Virus record (IMG/VR): IMGVR_UViG_3300037882_001503
Span: 1-38,011 of that record
Source: a virus
Direction: 5' to 3' (one strand)
DNA length: 38,011 nucleotides
The notes beneath the pieces are model-generated. The model was not told the origin of the DNA. It made no database searches and saw only the letters and a list, made by a program, of their open reading frames with translations. Below, in pieces: positions 21,814 through 28,963 of the stretch. Position 1 is the stretch's first letter. Every line of letters begins with the position of its first letter. The position numbers and the translations under genes were made by a program.

Positions 21814-21919
21814 TTTTCTAATGTATTTAGCTTTACTCTGTTTAGCTTTCGTTATTTTTTGGAGCGGAGTAAACATTTTCTTAATTTTAACCAACAAAGC
21901 CTCTTGGCTTTTGCCTTAA
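21800..21919 (+). CDS. 39-aa membrane microprotein
   Basis: 39 residues: a short acidic start (MWKDDF) then a long hydrophobic helix (LMYLALLCLAFVIFWSGVN), a second hydrophobic patch and a Lys. It overlaps the end of the coiled-coil gene by 14 bases, with GGAG about 11 bases upstream of the ATG. Probably a one-span inner-membrane protein. Together with the 28-aa microprotein it brackets the coiled-coil protein, an arrangement not explained by a known family. Confidence 0.55.
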   Translation: MWKDDFLMYLALLCLAFVIFWSGVNIFLILTNKASWLLP

Positions 21920-21928
21920 GGAGATACG

Positions 21929-22180
21929 ATGTCTAACTTAACACTTTGCCATTGCGGTACATGCCAAGAAGCTATCAAAGCCGCACACGATCAACTTAAA
22001 ACGATCATGGAAAATGACTGCGTGGTTTGGGCCTTTCAAATTAGCGTTGCCATGTCCTTGTTGATGCGTTACTACGCATCTGACAACGGTGAAGCCGCTT
22101 TCATAATGGCGGCGGATGAAATGGTAAAAGAAGTAAGAGAATACACTAAACGCGGGCTAACCGTGAATAAACCACATTGA
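21929..22180 (+). CDS. Hypothetical protein with CHCGTC motif
   Basis: 83 aa with AAGGAGATACG before the ATG. Residues 7-12 read CHCGTC, reminiscent of a small metal or redox site. The remainder is helical (VWAFQISVAMSLLMRYYA, then AAFIMAADEMVKEVREYTKRG). The central stretch is moderately hydrophobic but interrupted by polar residues, so it is not clearly membrane-spanning. The last codons overlap the next promoter. Not recognised. Confidence 0.68.
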   Translation: MSNLTLCHCGTCQEAIKAAHDQLKTIMENDCVVWAFQISVAMSLLMRYYASDNGEAAFIMAADEMVKEVREYTKRGLTVNKPH

Positions 22181-22205
22181 CAACGTAACTGCGATGTGAT
22201 ATAAT
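22177..22205 (+). promoter_or_regulatory. Rightward promoter of paralogue B
   Basis: TTGACA (22,177-22,182), 17 bp, TATAAT (22,200-22,205) with TGTGA before it. From the -10 to the ATG at 22,246 the sequence is nearly identical to the leader of paralogue A, whereas the region upstream of the -35 lacks the paired repeats. Confidence 0.85.
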
Positions 22206-22245
22206 ACAAACAGGCAATCGAGCCCACAACCACAGGAGACTACAA

Positions 22246-23106
22246 ATGAAGATACACCACGCACAGATTAAAAAAGCCGAAAAATTGGGATTTAGTCTTA
22301 TGCCCGTCGGCGATTTAATCGAAGCTTATTGGCCTAAACACAACGCGAAAATCTACGGCGTCAGTGTCGCCGAAGCTATCACACAAATGATAGCCGCACA
22401 GTCCATCATTACTGAACACGGCTACTCTTTAAATTACAATCAGGACCCGTCGCGGCTTGTCAGCTTTTTCAAAGAAGATCAAGGAGTGACAGCGTACGAC
22501 ACTCCCCACGCCATTTTACACAGCTTACAAAATCCGATCGACAACAAACCGACTTTGGTCGTCGATAGACCCAAGATTGACCGCAGCGCTGCGGGCATAG
22601 CGTTAAACGGCGCGCTTGCTTACAAAGAGGGCACACCGTCTGGTGATTGTCCTTTTTCATCCGAGGATGAAGATAGCGAAGACTATGACAAGTTCCTTCG
22701 ATGGAACGAAGAATGGGACGCCGCTGCGGATGAAGTGTTCGATGAAGTTGTTGGTGGTTCGGTAGTGTCGTCTAAATACCGCGCCTTATATGCCGAAGCT
22801 GGACACCCCACACATTGTGGCGACTGGTTGGCCAACACTCTGAACGACATATGCGCCAACAAAGCGGGAACTAATTTGGAGCTGTTTGAATTGATTTGTT
22901 CCCTTAACGGCGTCGATACTTCCAAGTACAAACGCGACGGTGTAGGTTGGCAGGGCCGAATTCGAATGACGGGACGCAATATGGTGGCTCGCAAAGTTTT
23001 CGATAACGATGGTTTGTTGGTTTTACCTAACGGCATAAACGGCGGCAGTATGCAAGCCCCCGCCGACTGGATGGCAACTCGCAAATTTAAAAAACGGACA
23101 GTTTGA
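22246..23106 (+). CDS. Paralogous early protein B, long form (CGDWLA/QGR-RMT family)
   Basis: 286 aa. The C-terminal 120 residues repeat the motifs of paralogue A in order: YRALYAEAGHPTHCGDWLAN, an NLELFELICSLNGV helix, GWQGRIRMTGRNMVARKV and a final LPNG...APADWMATRKFKK. The N-terminal 165 residues are extra: a helical AQIKKAEKLGFSLMPVGDLI segment, then an acidic linker (SSEDEDSEDYDKF). The leader, from the TATAAT to the ATG, is a near copy of the one before paralogue A, indicating segmental duplication. The extra N-terminus suggests a fusion. Function unknown. Confidence 0.8.
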   Translation: MKIHHAQIKKAEKLGFSLMPVGDLIEAYWPKHNAKIYGVSVAEAITQMIAAQSIITEHGYSLNYNQDPSRLVSFFKEDQGVTAYDTPHAILHSLQNPIDNKPTLVVDRPKIDRSAAGIALNGALAYKEGTPSGDCPFSSEDEDSEDYDKFLRWNEEWDAAADEVFDEVVGGSVVSSKYRALYAEAGHPTHCGDWLANTLNDICANKAGTNLELFELICSLNGVDTSKYKRDGVGWQGRIRMTGRNMVARKVFDNDGLLVLPNGINGGSMQAPADWMATRKFKKRTV

Positions 23107-23116
23107 TCAGACACGC

Positions 23117-23146
23117 TGGCGACAATTTGCAGTGCGGTTGTCGCCA
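23117..23146 (+). other. Intercistronic hairpin
   Basis: TGGCGACAA, 12-base loop, TTGTCGCCA, just after paralogue B and 15 bases before the next ATG. No U tract, so more likely an mRNA-structure element than a terminator. Confidence 0.65.
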
Positions 23147-23161
23147 ACCAAAGGGGTAAGT

Positions 23162-23521
23162 ATGATGAACGATAATTCAACACACAAACAAAGTGAGCGG
23201 ATAAACGACGAATTAGATAAATTAATAGCTTCTTTAGAGGCTATGGGCAACGTAAGTCCGGCGTTGTTGATAATGTTTGACGTGCCTCTAAGGACCACGT
23301 TGTTGACCATCAATGCGATGGAAAACGAGGAAATACCGCACGTTCGTAAAGCTGTGGTAAGTTTTTTGGGTAACATGATTTGCATTTACGCCGACCACGA
23401 ACCTCACGACATTAAAGATTTAATCAACGAGGTTGTGTATGATATAAACACCGGCGTTTTACTTGACGCAAACGATTGGACATTGACGCTAGTTCCGTCA
23501 GGAGACACTGATGCCAAGTAA
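23162..23521 (+). CDS. Hypothetical helical protein
   Basis: 119 aa from the first of two tandem ATG codons at 23,162 and 23,165, with AAAGGGG ahead; a longer frame from 23,132 would include the hairpin. A polar helical start (KQSERINDELDKLIASLEAM) is followed by a hydrophobic-rich middle (LLIMFDVPLRTTLLTINAM) and a helical C-terminus. Residues near the end are encoded by a 26-base exact repeat shared with the head-associated gene. That repeat also supplies the ribosome site (AGGAG) of the next gene. Not recognised. Confidence 0.68.
   Translation: MMNDNSTHKQSERINDELDKLIASLEAMGNVSPALLIMFDVPLRTTLLTINAMENEEIPHVRKAVVSFLGNMICIYADHEPHDIKDLINEVVYDINTGVLLDANDWTLTLVPSGDTDAK
23484..23509 (+). repeat. 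26-bp exact repeat, copy 2
   Basis: Identical to 11,341-11,366, same orientation. Here it ends one base before the ATG of the next gene at 23,511 and contains that gene's AGGAG ribosome site. In the late gene the same bases are antisense codons. Confidence 0.9.
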
Positions 23522-23708
23522 GCGCACACCCAAACCGTTCGAACAGGCGGCTGATCTTAAAGACAGCATAATTGGGACACTAGCAGACATGTACCCTGAA
23601 TGCCGAGGGTTAGCCAGTGAGGATTCACCACTAAAGTGGCTGCTAATGTATTTCAGCACAGCCGATTTGTTGGCGATTAAACAAGACACTAAAACTTGGG
23701 TGAGATAA
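23511..23708 (+). CDS. Small hypothetical protein
   Basis: 65 aa, overlapping the preceding gene by 11 bases with AGGAG 7 bases before the ATG. Starts MPSKRTPKPFEQAADLKDSI and is helical throughout, ending TKTWVR. Basic at the N-terminus. No recognised domain or membrane segment. It belongs to the chain of tiny early genes that ends before the primase-helicase promoter. Confidence 0.62.
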   Translation: MPSKRTPKPFEQAADLKDSIIGTLADMYPECRGLASEDSPLKWLLMYFSTADLLAIKQDTKTWVR

Positions 23709-23709
23709 A

Positions 23710-23892
23710 ATGATGTACGTCGACAAGGACATGGCCGAGTTAAGACGGCAAAATGCGATATTTCGTGAAGCTTTAGAAAGCTACGTCAAAATATCAGACG
23801 GCGGACGACGCGCCCGTGAAGCTTTAGAAAAGTGTCCCGAAGTAGAAAAATACTTTGAGACTAGCGACGATATGTTTGAGCATTACAACTAA
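23710..23892 (+). CDS. Small coiled-coil hypothetical protein
   Basis: 60 aa, starting one base after the preceding stop at tandem ATG codons. MMYVDKDMAELRRQNAIFRE begins an amphipathic helix with coiled-coil character, followed by a GGRRAREALEKCPEVEKYFE helix. It resembles the short helical early proteins common in phages and carries no enzyme motif. It is the last gene before a promoter and a structured leader. Confidence 0.6.
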   Translation: MMYVDKDMAELRRQNAIFREALESYVKISDGGRRAREALEKCPEVEKYFETSDDMFEHYN

Positions 23893-23905
23893 TCGCCCAC
23901 ACTAC

Positions 23906-23934
23906 TTGACTTACCGGCCAGTGTGTGGTAGTAT
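23906..23934 (+). promoter_or_regulatory. Promoter of the primase-helicase gene
   Basis: TTGACT (23,906-23,911), 17 bp, TAGTAT (23,929-23,934) with TGTGG before it, in the 132-base gap after the 60-aa gene. The transcript is expected to start near 23,941, at the foot of the leader stem. Confidence 0.78.
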
Positions 23935-23942
23935 GGGCGCTG

Positions 23943-24004
23943 TCTGTGGTTGGACATAACTTGGCGGGGCAAAGAGTGGCCGCTCTCCCGCCAAGCACCA
24001 CAGA
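23943..24004 (+). ncRNA. Structured 5' leader of the primase-helicase mRNA
   Basis: Three nested stems: TCTGTGGT (23,943-23,950) with ACCACAGA (23,997-24,004), CTTGGCGGG (23,960-23,968) with CCCGCCAAG (23,987-23,995), and an apical AGAG/CTCT. The outer stem begins at the expected 5' end and finishes 8 bases before the ribosome-site region, so it may protect the mRNA or gate translation. It is not a match to a riboswitch that I can recognise. Confidence 0.6.
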
Positions 24005-24024
24005 ACAACCACAGGAAACACAGT

Positions 24025-26574
24025 ATGACATTTCAGTCCATAGCAGGCGGGTTTGAAGTAAGTGAAGAAGACAAAGCACTACTTTCCACTCAACGGGCTA
24101 TCACTAAAGCCATCAACGACAAATTTATTCAGGTAGGGGCGGTTTTTTTAAAAACTTCGGGTAAAAACCCGATAGACGCCGACTGGTCGAAAAAAGCTTA
24201 CAGGGACGTTGATCTACAAGACTGGATAGACAGCGACACTTTTCGGTACTACAACGTTGGGTTTAACCTACAGCTTGGTTGGTTGGACGTTGACATAGAT
24301 GCCGATGACCCCGAATACAATAAATGCATCATAGCCGCCATGCAATATCTTAGGATAGACACTAGATTTGCGTTTGGTCGCATGTCAGTTGGAACGCCAA
24401 CCCACGTGATGTTACAACTAGGCGAAGAAGAAAGTGCTAATTTTACACAGTTGACTAAATTTGAACCAAAACAATTTGTTATGGGCGGAAAACGATTTCA
24501 CACACAATTGCGATCATTCCCTACTAACTTACCTGCCGCTAACTTAGCTAAATCTGCCAAGCAAACAGTAATGCCTGGAAGCATCTATAGCCACAAGAAA
24601 AAAGCAGGAACTTATGATATATCTGTTTGGTACGCTAATGGGTCACACGCACGAAACGTTACCCAAATCGCATCAACTACCCCGCGACGTGTGAATTTTA
24701 ACGAAATACTAAGAGCCATAACTTTCGCTACTCTACTATATTGTGTAAGAAACCATTGGGTAGAGGGTTCAAGACAATCTGTTGCACAGGTTGTTACCGG
24801 CTGGCTGGCTCGCGTGGTGGCCGATAGCGCCGCTATAAATAACCACGAGTCTATTTCAGCCGACGTTTTTTGTCCGGTCGATAGCGACGACATTGCGGAG
24901 GCTTTAATTTCGTTCATTTGTGAAAGTCTCAACGACGAAGAGAAGCATATGCGTATACGCGCTTATAACGACGCGCGTGACAAGTTGGACCGAAACCCCG
25001 ATGCGAAAGTTCCCGGATGGCCCACTATCGAAAACACATTCGGCGGTGAGACCAGTATAGCCCTTCGCTCTGTGTTTATGCCGGGGTCTGATGTTTCTCA
25101 ACTTACCAAGATGTCAGAACGGTACGTGTACGATGAAGCTGACAACAAATACATCGATAGGAACAGATTTTTTACCGGCTCAAATTTCTGTCACGAAGGG
25201 CAAGAGTTAGAACGCAGGCACAAGGGCGACGTTGTTCGTATCGGCGGCAAGCCCAAAGAAGCCTTCAAAGTGTTTGAGTCATCAGATATGAGGAAGCGCG
25301 TCGGCGCTCGCGATCTGTACCCGAACATGACTGCGGGCAGTATATTTAGGGTGTCGTCTTTGGGTGAAATTTTGTCGGATGACGACGATAGAGATAATAC
25401 GGCGTTGCCGGTTTTTAACACGTGGCGGGGTTGGCCTGTTGGCGTACCCGATTTAGTGGACGAAGCGCTACTAAAGGATTTGGTGGCTCGATTAGACCAA
25501 GTTTTATCTTATTTAACTAGGGACAACCAACACCAAATCGATTGGGTAAAAAAATGGCTGGCGTGGACTTTTCAAAACCCTGCCGACAAGCAACAAATAT
25601 CTTGGGTTGTTGTAGGAGAGCAGGGTATCGGTAAATCTTGGATAGGCAACATATTCATGCGATCTTTGATGGGCGGCCTTTGGGGTAGCGCTTCGCCGAA
25701 AGTGCTTGAAGGCGATTTCAACGTAGGTCCCTTCAAAGACAAAATGTTCGTGTTTATCGACGAAGCAAAGTTTCATTCAGAGGCGGGCACAGACGAAATC
25801 AAAAAACTGATCAGGGGTGTAGATGTTCCAGGAATGGAGAAATTTCAAGAAGCGCGAAATTACCGACTGTTTTCCCGCATTATGTTTGCATCAAACCGCC
25901 TTGACATGGGGATAGGACAAGCGAACGTTCGGGACAGGGCGCTTTTTTACACCCGCGCGTATGATAGGGAGTACACACGCCGGACTGAACACGAATTTAG
26001 GGCGTGGGCGGAAACCCTAAAGCCGTTTTTCGCTGAGTTTACTGATTTGATGTCGAACAGAAACGTCAAAGAGCATTTTATGTATTACTTTTTGAGTTTA
26101 CCTACGGACAAGTTCGATGTGGAAAGTATAAAATACTCATCAAGCTCTGACAGTTCTATAGTGTTGTCCAATATGTCTTGGGCTAGACGCATAGCTAAAC
26201 ACATAGTCGAAGACGGACGCATTTTAGAGGACTTAGACATCACTTATCCATTTACCATGACCGACCTAAACAAGCGCGTTGGCGAAGTAGCGCTAGAAAT
26301 GGGTATGCGTAATGTTCAGGCGGCGCGGGTTCACGCAGAGTTTGACGCTGCGGGCATATTGGAGACTGTTATAATCGGCGGTATGCGAAAAATGCGTGTA
26401 ACTCACAAGTTGGGTGAACTTGTTCAACTGTTCGGCGCTGCTATATCGGTTGAGTTAGAGCAGCGTTACATTTTTGACGCATCGAAAGACTTTGGTTTAA
26501 ACCTCAACGACGGTAAAGAGCGCACACCTTGGCGCGGTGGTAAACTGGGCGTTGTTCAGTCCGGCAAATTTTGA
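24025..26574 (+). CDS. PrimPol-type primase fused to D5/DUF5906-like helicase
   Basis: 849 aa from the ATG at 24,025 behind CCACAGGAAACACAGT; a longer frame would start within the leader hairpin. Residues about 80-95 (GFNLQLGWLDVDIDADDPE) carry the Asp-x-Asp-x-Asp metal site of bifunctional primase-polymerase domains. Residues about 530-538 (GEQGIGKSW) are Walker A and 573-580 (MFVFIDEA) Walker B; FASNR and a following Arg-rich stretch act as sensor motifs. The two-domain plan matches NrS-1-like primase-helicases. It would unwind and prime at the origin. Synthesis of the bulk DNA is probably left to the family A polymerase. It has its own promoter and leader. Confidence 0.85.
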   Translation: MTFQSIAGGFEVSEEDKALLSTQRAITKAINDKFIQVGAVFLKTSGKNPIDADWSKKAYRDVDLQDWIDSDTFRYYNVGFNLQLGWLDVDIDADDPEYNKCIIAAMQYLRIDTRFAFGRMSVGTPTHVMLQLGEEESANFTQLTKFEPKQFVMGGKRFHTQLRSFPTNLPAANLAKSAKQTVMPGSIYSHKKKAGTYDISVWYANGSHARNVTQIASTTPRRVNFNEILRAITFATLLYCVRNHWVEGSRQSVAQVVTGWLARVVADSAAINNHESISADVFCPVDSDDIAEALISFICESLNDEEKHMRIRAYNDARDKLDRNPDAKVPGWPTIENTFGGETSIALRSVFMPGSDVSQLTKMSERYVYDEADNKYIDRNRFFTGSNFCHEGQELERRHKGDVVRIGGKPKEAFKVFESSDMRKRVGARDLYPNMTAGSIFRVSSLGEILSDDDDRDNTALPVFNTWRGWPVGVPDLVDEALLKDLVARLDQVLSYLTRDNQHQIDWVKKWLAWTFQNPADKQQISWVVVGEQGIGKSWIGNIFMRSLMGGLWGSASPKVLEGDFNVGPFKDKMFVFIDEAKFHSEAGTDEIKKLIRGVDVPGMEKFQEARNYRLFSRIMFASNRLDMGIGQANVRDRALFYTRAYDREYTRRTEHEFRAWAETLKPFFAEFTDLMSNRNVKEHFMYYFLSLPTDKFDVESIKYSSSSDSSIVLSNMSWARRIAKHIVEDGRILEDLDITYPFTMTDLNKRVGEVALEMGMRNVQAARVHAEFDAAGILETVIIGGMRKMRVTHKLGELVQLFGAAISVELEQRYIFDASKDFGLNLNDGKERTPWRGGKLGVVQSGKF

Positions 26575-26587
26575 ACACTGGTCATAC

Positions 26588-26616
26588 TTGACACTGATTT
26601 TTTGACGTGTTAAAAT
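26588..26616 (+). promoter_or_regulatory. Promoter of paralogue C
   Basis: TTGACA (26,588-26,593), 17 bp, TAAAAT (26,611-26,616) in the 81-base gap after the primase-helicase. It lacks the TGTGR element of the others (TGT only) but has a perfect -35. Confidence 0.75.
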
Positions 26617-26655
26617 AAGTCACATCGACACGATGATCAACATAACGAGGTTAAA

Positions 26656-27114
26656 ATGAAAAAACTGTTCTCTTTTCTTGCTCCTACAATGCTTTTTGCC
26701 GCTGCTGACGTGGGTTCTACCCAAGGCGAAACTCCGACAGCTAAGTCTATTGTACCCGCAAAATACGCTGGCAAATACAAAAACGGCGGCTCTGACGCTC
26801 TCGCGGAGTTTATTAAGTCGCAGTGCGACGGCGCTTCTGGGTTTGAGTTTATTGCTTTTTTCCAACTTGCTCGCGCTAATGCGCTGCCCGAAGATAAAGT
26901 AAAAATGTACGAAACAGCCGTGGCTAACAAAGAACGTGGCGCTCAAGGTCGCGCTCGCATGACCTTGCGTAATATGCTCGCTCCTCTTGCTCGCAAAAAC
27001 GGCGTTTTGAAAAGCATTTCCGGCGAAGATGTCACTGTCGTTATGCCAGAACTAGCGTCCCGCAAACCCGCTGATGCTGTTCCTGCCCCCACGGAACAGC
27101 CAGACAGCGAGTAA
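26656..27114 (+). CDS. Paralogous protein C (QGR-RMT family)
   Basis: 152 aa, with ACGAGG before the ATG. Contains the family motifs AKYAGKYKNGGSDALAEFIK, FEFIAFFQLARANALPEDK, then GAQGRARMTLRNMLAPLARK and a closing Pro/acidic tail (VVMPELASRKPADAVPAPT). It is the most divergent of the three paralogues: the Cys-Gly-Asp-Trp is replaced by SDALAEF, but the basic QGRxRMTxRN core is intact. The first 20 residues look hydrophobic, like a signal, but a shorter start is unlikely, so export should not be assumed. It sits between replication genes and is bounded by a promoter and a terminator, so it forms a stand-alone unit that may be made in quantity. Confidence 0.8.
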   Translation: MKKLFSFLAPTMLFAAADVGSTQGETPTAKSIVPAKYAGKYKNGGSDALAEFIKSQCDGASGFEFIAFFQLARANALPEDKVKMYETAVANKERGAQGRARMTLRNMLAPLARKNGVLKSISGEDVTVVMPELASRKPADAVPAPTEQPDSE

Positions 27115-27142
27115 CGTCGTCCGCTACGGTACGGCGTAATAG

Positions 27143-27175
27143 AATGCCCGCCACGTAGAGTTGGCGGGCATTTTT
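27143..27175 (+). terminator. Intrinsic terminator after paralogue C
   Basis: AATGCCCGCCA (27,143-27,153), 8-base loop, TGGCGGGCATT (27,162-27,172), followed by a run of T (27,171-27,175). A classic GC-rich stem with U tract, 28 bases after the stop codon. Confidence 0.88.
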
Positions 27176-27212
27176 GTATTTAGCGATTTTGTTTTGAATT
27201 ATCTAGGCGTAC

Positions 27213-27241
27213 TTGACTGCGGTATAGCGGTGTGGTAGTGT
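27213..27241 (+). promoter_or_regulatory. Promoter of the SSB-polymerase-Z operon
   Basis: TTGACT (27,213-27,218), 17 bp, TAGTGT (27,236-27,241) with TGTGG before it. The -10 lies inside an 8-bp inverted repeat (27,235-27,242 with 27,251-27,258), which could be an operator or a 5' RNA hairpin. As the last recognisable promoter upstream, it should serve the genes to 35,192. Confidence 0.72.
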
Positions 27242-27277
27242 GTAGTACGGCACACTACAGATGCTGGAGGACAACAA

Positions 27278-27766
27278 ATGAGAACGCAGACTAAAGATTT
27301 GGTGGCTAACTTAGTCGCTCAACTTCACCTAACAGCGGCAGCTATACGGGCGGACACAGCCGATGTGTCGAACTCCGACCACGTTGCCATAATCAAACAT
27401 TTTGACGAAGTACGATTGGCGTCCGCTTCCATTAAAGAAGCGCGTGAAGTTATAAGTGAGATAGAGGAAACTTTGTCCCGCGTCACAATCCCCGACGTCA
27501 TGCGACTTGTCAACGTTAAAACCACTACCATCGAGGGCGTAGGACGCGTCACTGTGTCGTACAGATATTCTTGTTCCATGCTTGACAAGGAACAAGGTAT
27601 GTTGTGGCTTAAGGCTAACAACCACGGGGGTTTAATCCAAGAAACCGTCAATGCCTCAACTTTGGCTGCTTTTAGTAAAAACCTTTTGGAGACAGAAGGA
27701 CTAGAACTGCCCCCCGAACTGTTTAAGGTCGGCACTTCGCCTTACACATCAATCACCAAAGTCTAG
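27278..27766 (+). CDS. Conserved replication-module protein of unknown function
   Basis: 162 aa, GGAGG 8 bases before the ATG. N-terminal helical region, with EAREVISEIEETLSRVTIPD leading to a conserved-looking VNVKTTTIEGVGRVTVSYRY strand pair, then GMLWLKANNHGGLIQETVNA and a C-terminal helix ending FKVGTSPYTSITKV. I recognise the pattern from phage genomes, where it stands beside an SSB-like gene and DNA polymerase, as here, but no function is established to my knowledge. It may be a recombination or replication accessory. It is the first gene after the promoter at 27,213. Confidence 0.7.
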   Translation: MRTQTKDLVANLVAQLHLTAAAIRADTADVSNSDHVAIIKHFDEVRLASASIKEAREVISEIEETLSRVTIPDVMRLVNVKTTTIEGVGRVTVSYRYSCSMLDKEQGMLWLKANNHGGLIQETVNASTLAAFSKNLLETEGLELPPELFKVGTSPYTSITKV

Positions 27767-27785
27767 ACAACCAAAGGATACTAAC

Positions 27786-28610
27786 ATGTCAAAAAGCTTG
27801 ACCACCACTAACGCTGTACCCGACTATCTAAAAGGCGGCAAAACCGCAAAAATGGGCAACGTCGATCATACAGATCAAATTATACCACGAGTGAAGCTAA
27901 TTCAAGCCACGTCTCCCGAAATTACCGAATTTGATGCGGCGAAAGTAGGCCATTTTTGGCACACGGTCGGTAGTGAAAGTTTGGGTCAGACTATTCGAGG
28001 GGTTCCGATTCTAATTCGTAAGTCTTACGTTTTGTGGACTCCGCGCAATGATGAACGGGGTATTTTAGCTCGCGCAAATGACGGCGTTAATTGGGACAAC
28101 GCGGGTATGACGTTCACGGTTAAGCCCAAGAATTCACCCCACGAGGTCACGTACAAACTGGGCAAAACCGTAAACGAAAGCGTCGATGGTGCTATCCCCT
28201 TGACGGAATTTGGATCAAGCATTCCCGGAGACCCGAACTCGCCGCCAGCGGCTGCTCTTACGTACCAATGTCTGTGGTACTTCCCCGATTTCCCCGATTT
28301 TTCACCATCTGTTATCATAAACACGCGGTCGTCGGTGAAAGCGGCTAAGTCGTTGATTAGCAAAATAGATATTCGTCCTGTGGACCATTTCGCTGGCGTG
28401 TACAATATTAACGCTGTTGCGGATAAAGGGCCAGATGGACCATTTTTTAACTTTTCGTACTCCGCTGCCGGTTATGTCGATGAAGATACGTACTCGATAA
28501 CCAAACAGCTTCACGATAAGTTTAAGGTCGCCGATTGGTCGCCGTCAGATGAAAACGAAGAACAAAGTGACGTAATGTCTGGTGGTGCCGCTACTTCTGA
28601 CAAATTTTAA
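27786..28610 (+). CDS. Probable ssDNA-binding protein
   Basis: 274 aa with AAAGGA before the ATG. A basic N-terminal third (TKVLIQ-like IIPRVKLIQATSPEITEF), a beta-rich middle including SYVLWTPRNDERGILARAND and FGSSIPGDPNSPPAAALTYQ, then VIINTRSSVKAAKSLISKID and an acidic, flexible C-terminus ending SDKF. A beta-rich core with a terminal acidic tail and final Phe recalls phage ssDNA-binding proteins such as T7 gp2.5, and this gene family usually lies upstream of a polymerase. The assignment is by pattern and context; no OB-fold alignment was possible. A 13-bp hairpin follows the stop codon. Confidence 0.65.
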   Translation: MSKSLTTTNAVPDYLKGGKTAKMGNVDHTDQIIPRVKLIQATSPEITEFDAAKVGHFWHTVGSESLGQTIRGVPILIRKSYVLWTPRNDERGILARANDGVNWDNAGMTFTVKPKNSPHEVTYKLGKTVNESVDGAIPLTEFGSSIPGDPNSPPAAALTYQCLWYFPDFPDFSPSVIINTRSSVKAAKSLISKIDIRPVDHFAGVYNINAVADKGPDGPFFNFSYSAAGYVDEDTYSITKQLHDKFKVADWSPSDENEEQSDVMSGGAATSDKF

Positions 28611-28612
28611 AA

Positions 28613-28644
28613 TGGTTTGGGTGCCGTATTTGGCACCCAAACCA
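28613..28644 (+). terminator. 13-bp hairpin, partial terminator/attenuator
   Basis: TGGTTTGGGTGCC (28,613-28,625), 6-base loop, GGCACCCAAACCA (28,632-28,644), starting 3 bases after the SSB-like gene. No U tract follows, so it probably stabilises the upstream mRNA, or attenuates, letting a fraction of transcripts continue to the polymerase and Z genes. Confidence 0.6.
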
Positions 28645-28669
28645 CAATTCAACGGGGCTAGGAATTAAG

Positions 28670-28963
28670 ATGGGGTTGTTCCAAGAACTTGAGGGCGACT
28701 GCGCTGTTATTATAGTAAAGGGTGTGTATAAACAATGCCCTTTGTACACAAGGAACGGCTATTTGTACGCTAAAACTTCTGGTGGTTTTGTTAAGTTGAT
28801 GTCTGATGCTTCAACCAGCCAACCCTCTGTGCGTGTTGAAACATTGGTGTTGGAGCAGGATTTAAAAGTGGATGGCATGGGTCGCTTGATGGTGGGCACT
28901 GAACGCGGTAAGCTATTAGAAGGCCCACGAAAATCGAAATTGCTGGAGATTGGCAATGATTGA
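28670..28963 (+). CDS. Small conserved protein preceding the polymerase
   Basis: 97 aa, CTAGGAATTAAG before the ATG. Beta-rich: ELEGDCAVIIVKGVYKQCPL, LYAKTSGGFVKLMSDAST, VRVETLVLEQDLKV, then GRLMVGTERGKLLEGPRK. A small protein with this strand pattern commonly precedes phage DNA polymerase genes and often ends in a Lys/Pro/Leu segment. It could be a processivity or replisome accessory, but that is inference from position. The last 8 bases overlap the polymerase gene. Confidence 0.6.
   Translation: MGLFQELEGDCAVIIVKGVYKQCPLYTRNGYLYAKTSGGFVKLMSDASTSQPSVRVETLVLEQDLKVDGMGRLMVGTERGKLLEGPRKSKLLEIGND

Noticed and set aside
26656-26715. Signal peptide on paralogue C
   Set aside because: The hydrophobic start is short and the protein belongs to a family whose other members lack it; a secreted role is not supported.
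28613-28644. Full intrinsic terminator ending the SSB-like transcript
   Set aside because: The stem is strong but no U run follows, and the essential polymerase and Z genes downstream have no other visible promoter.
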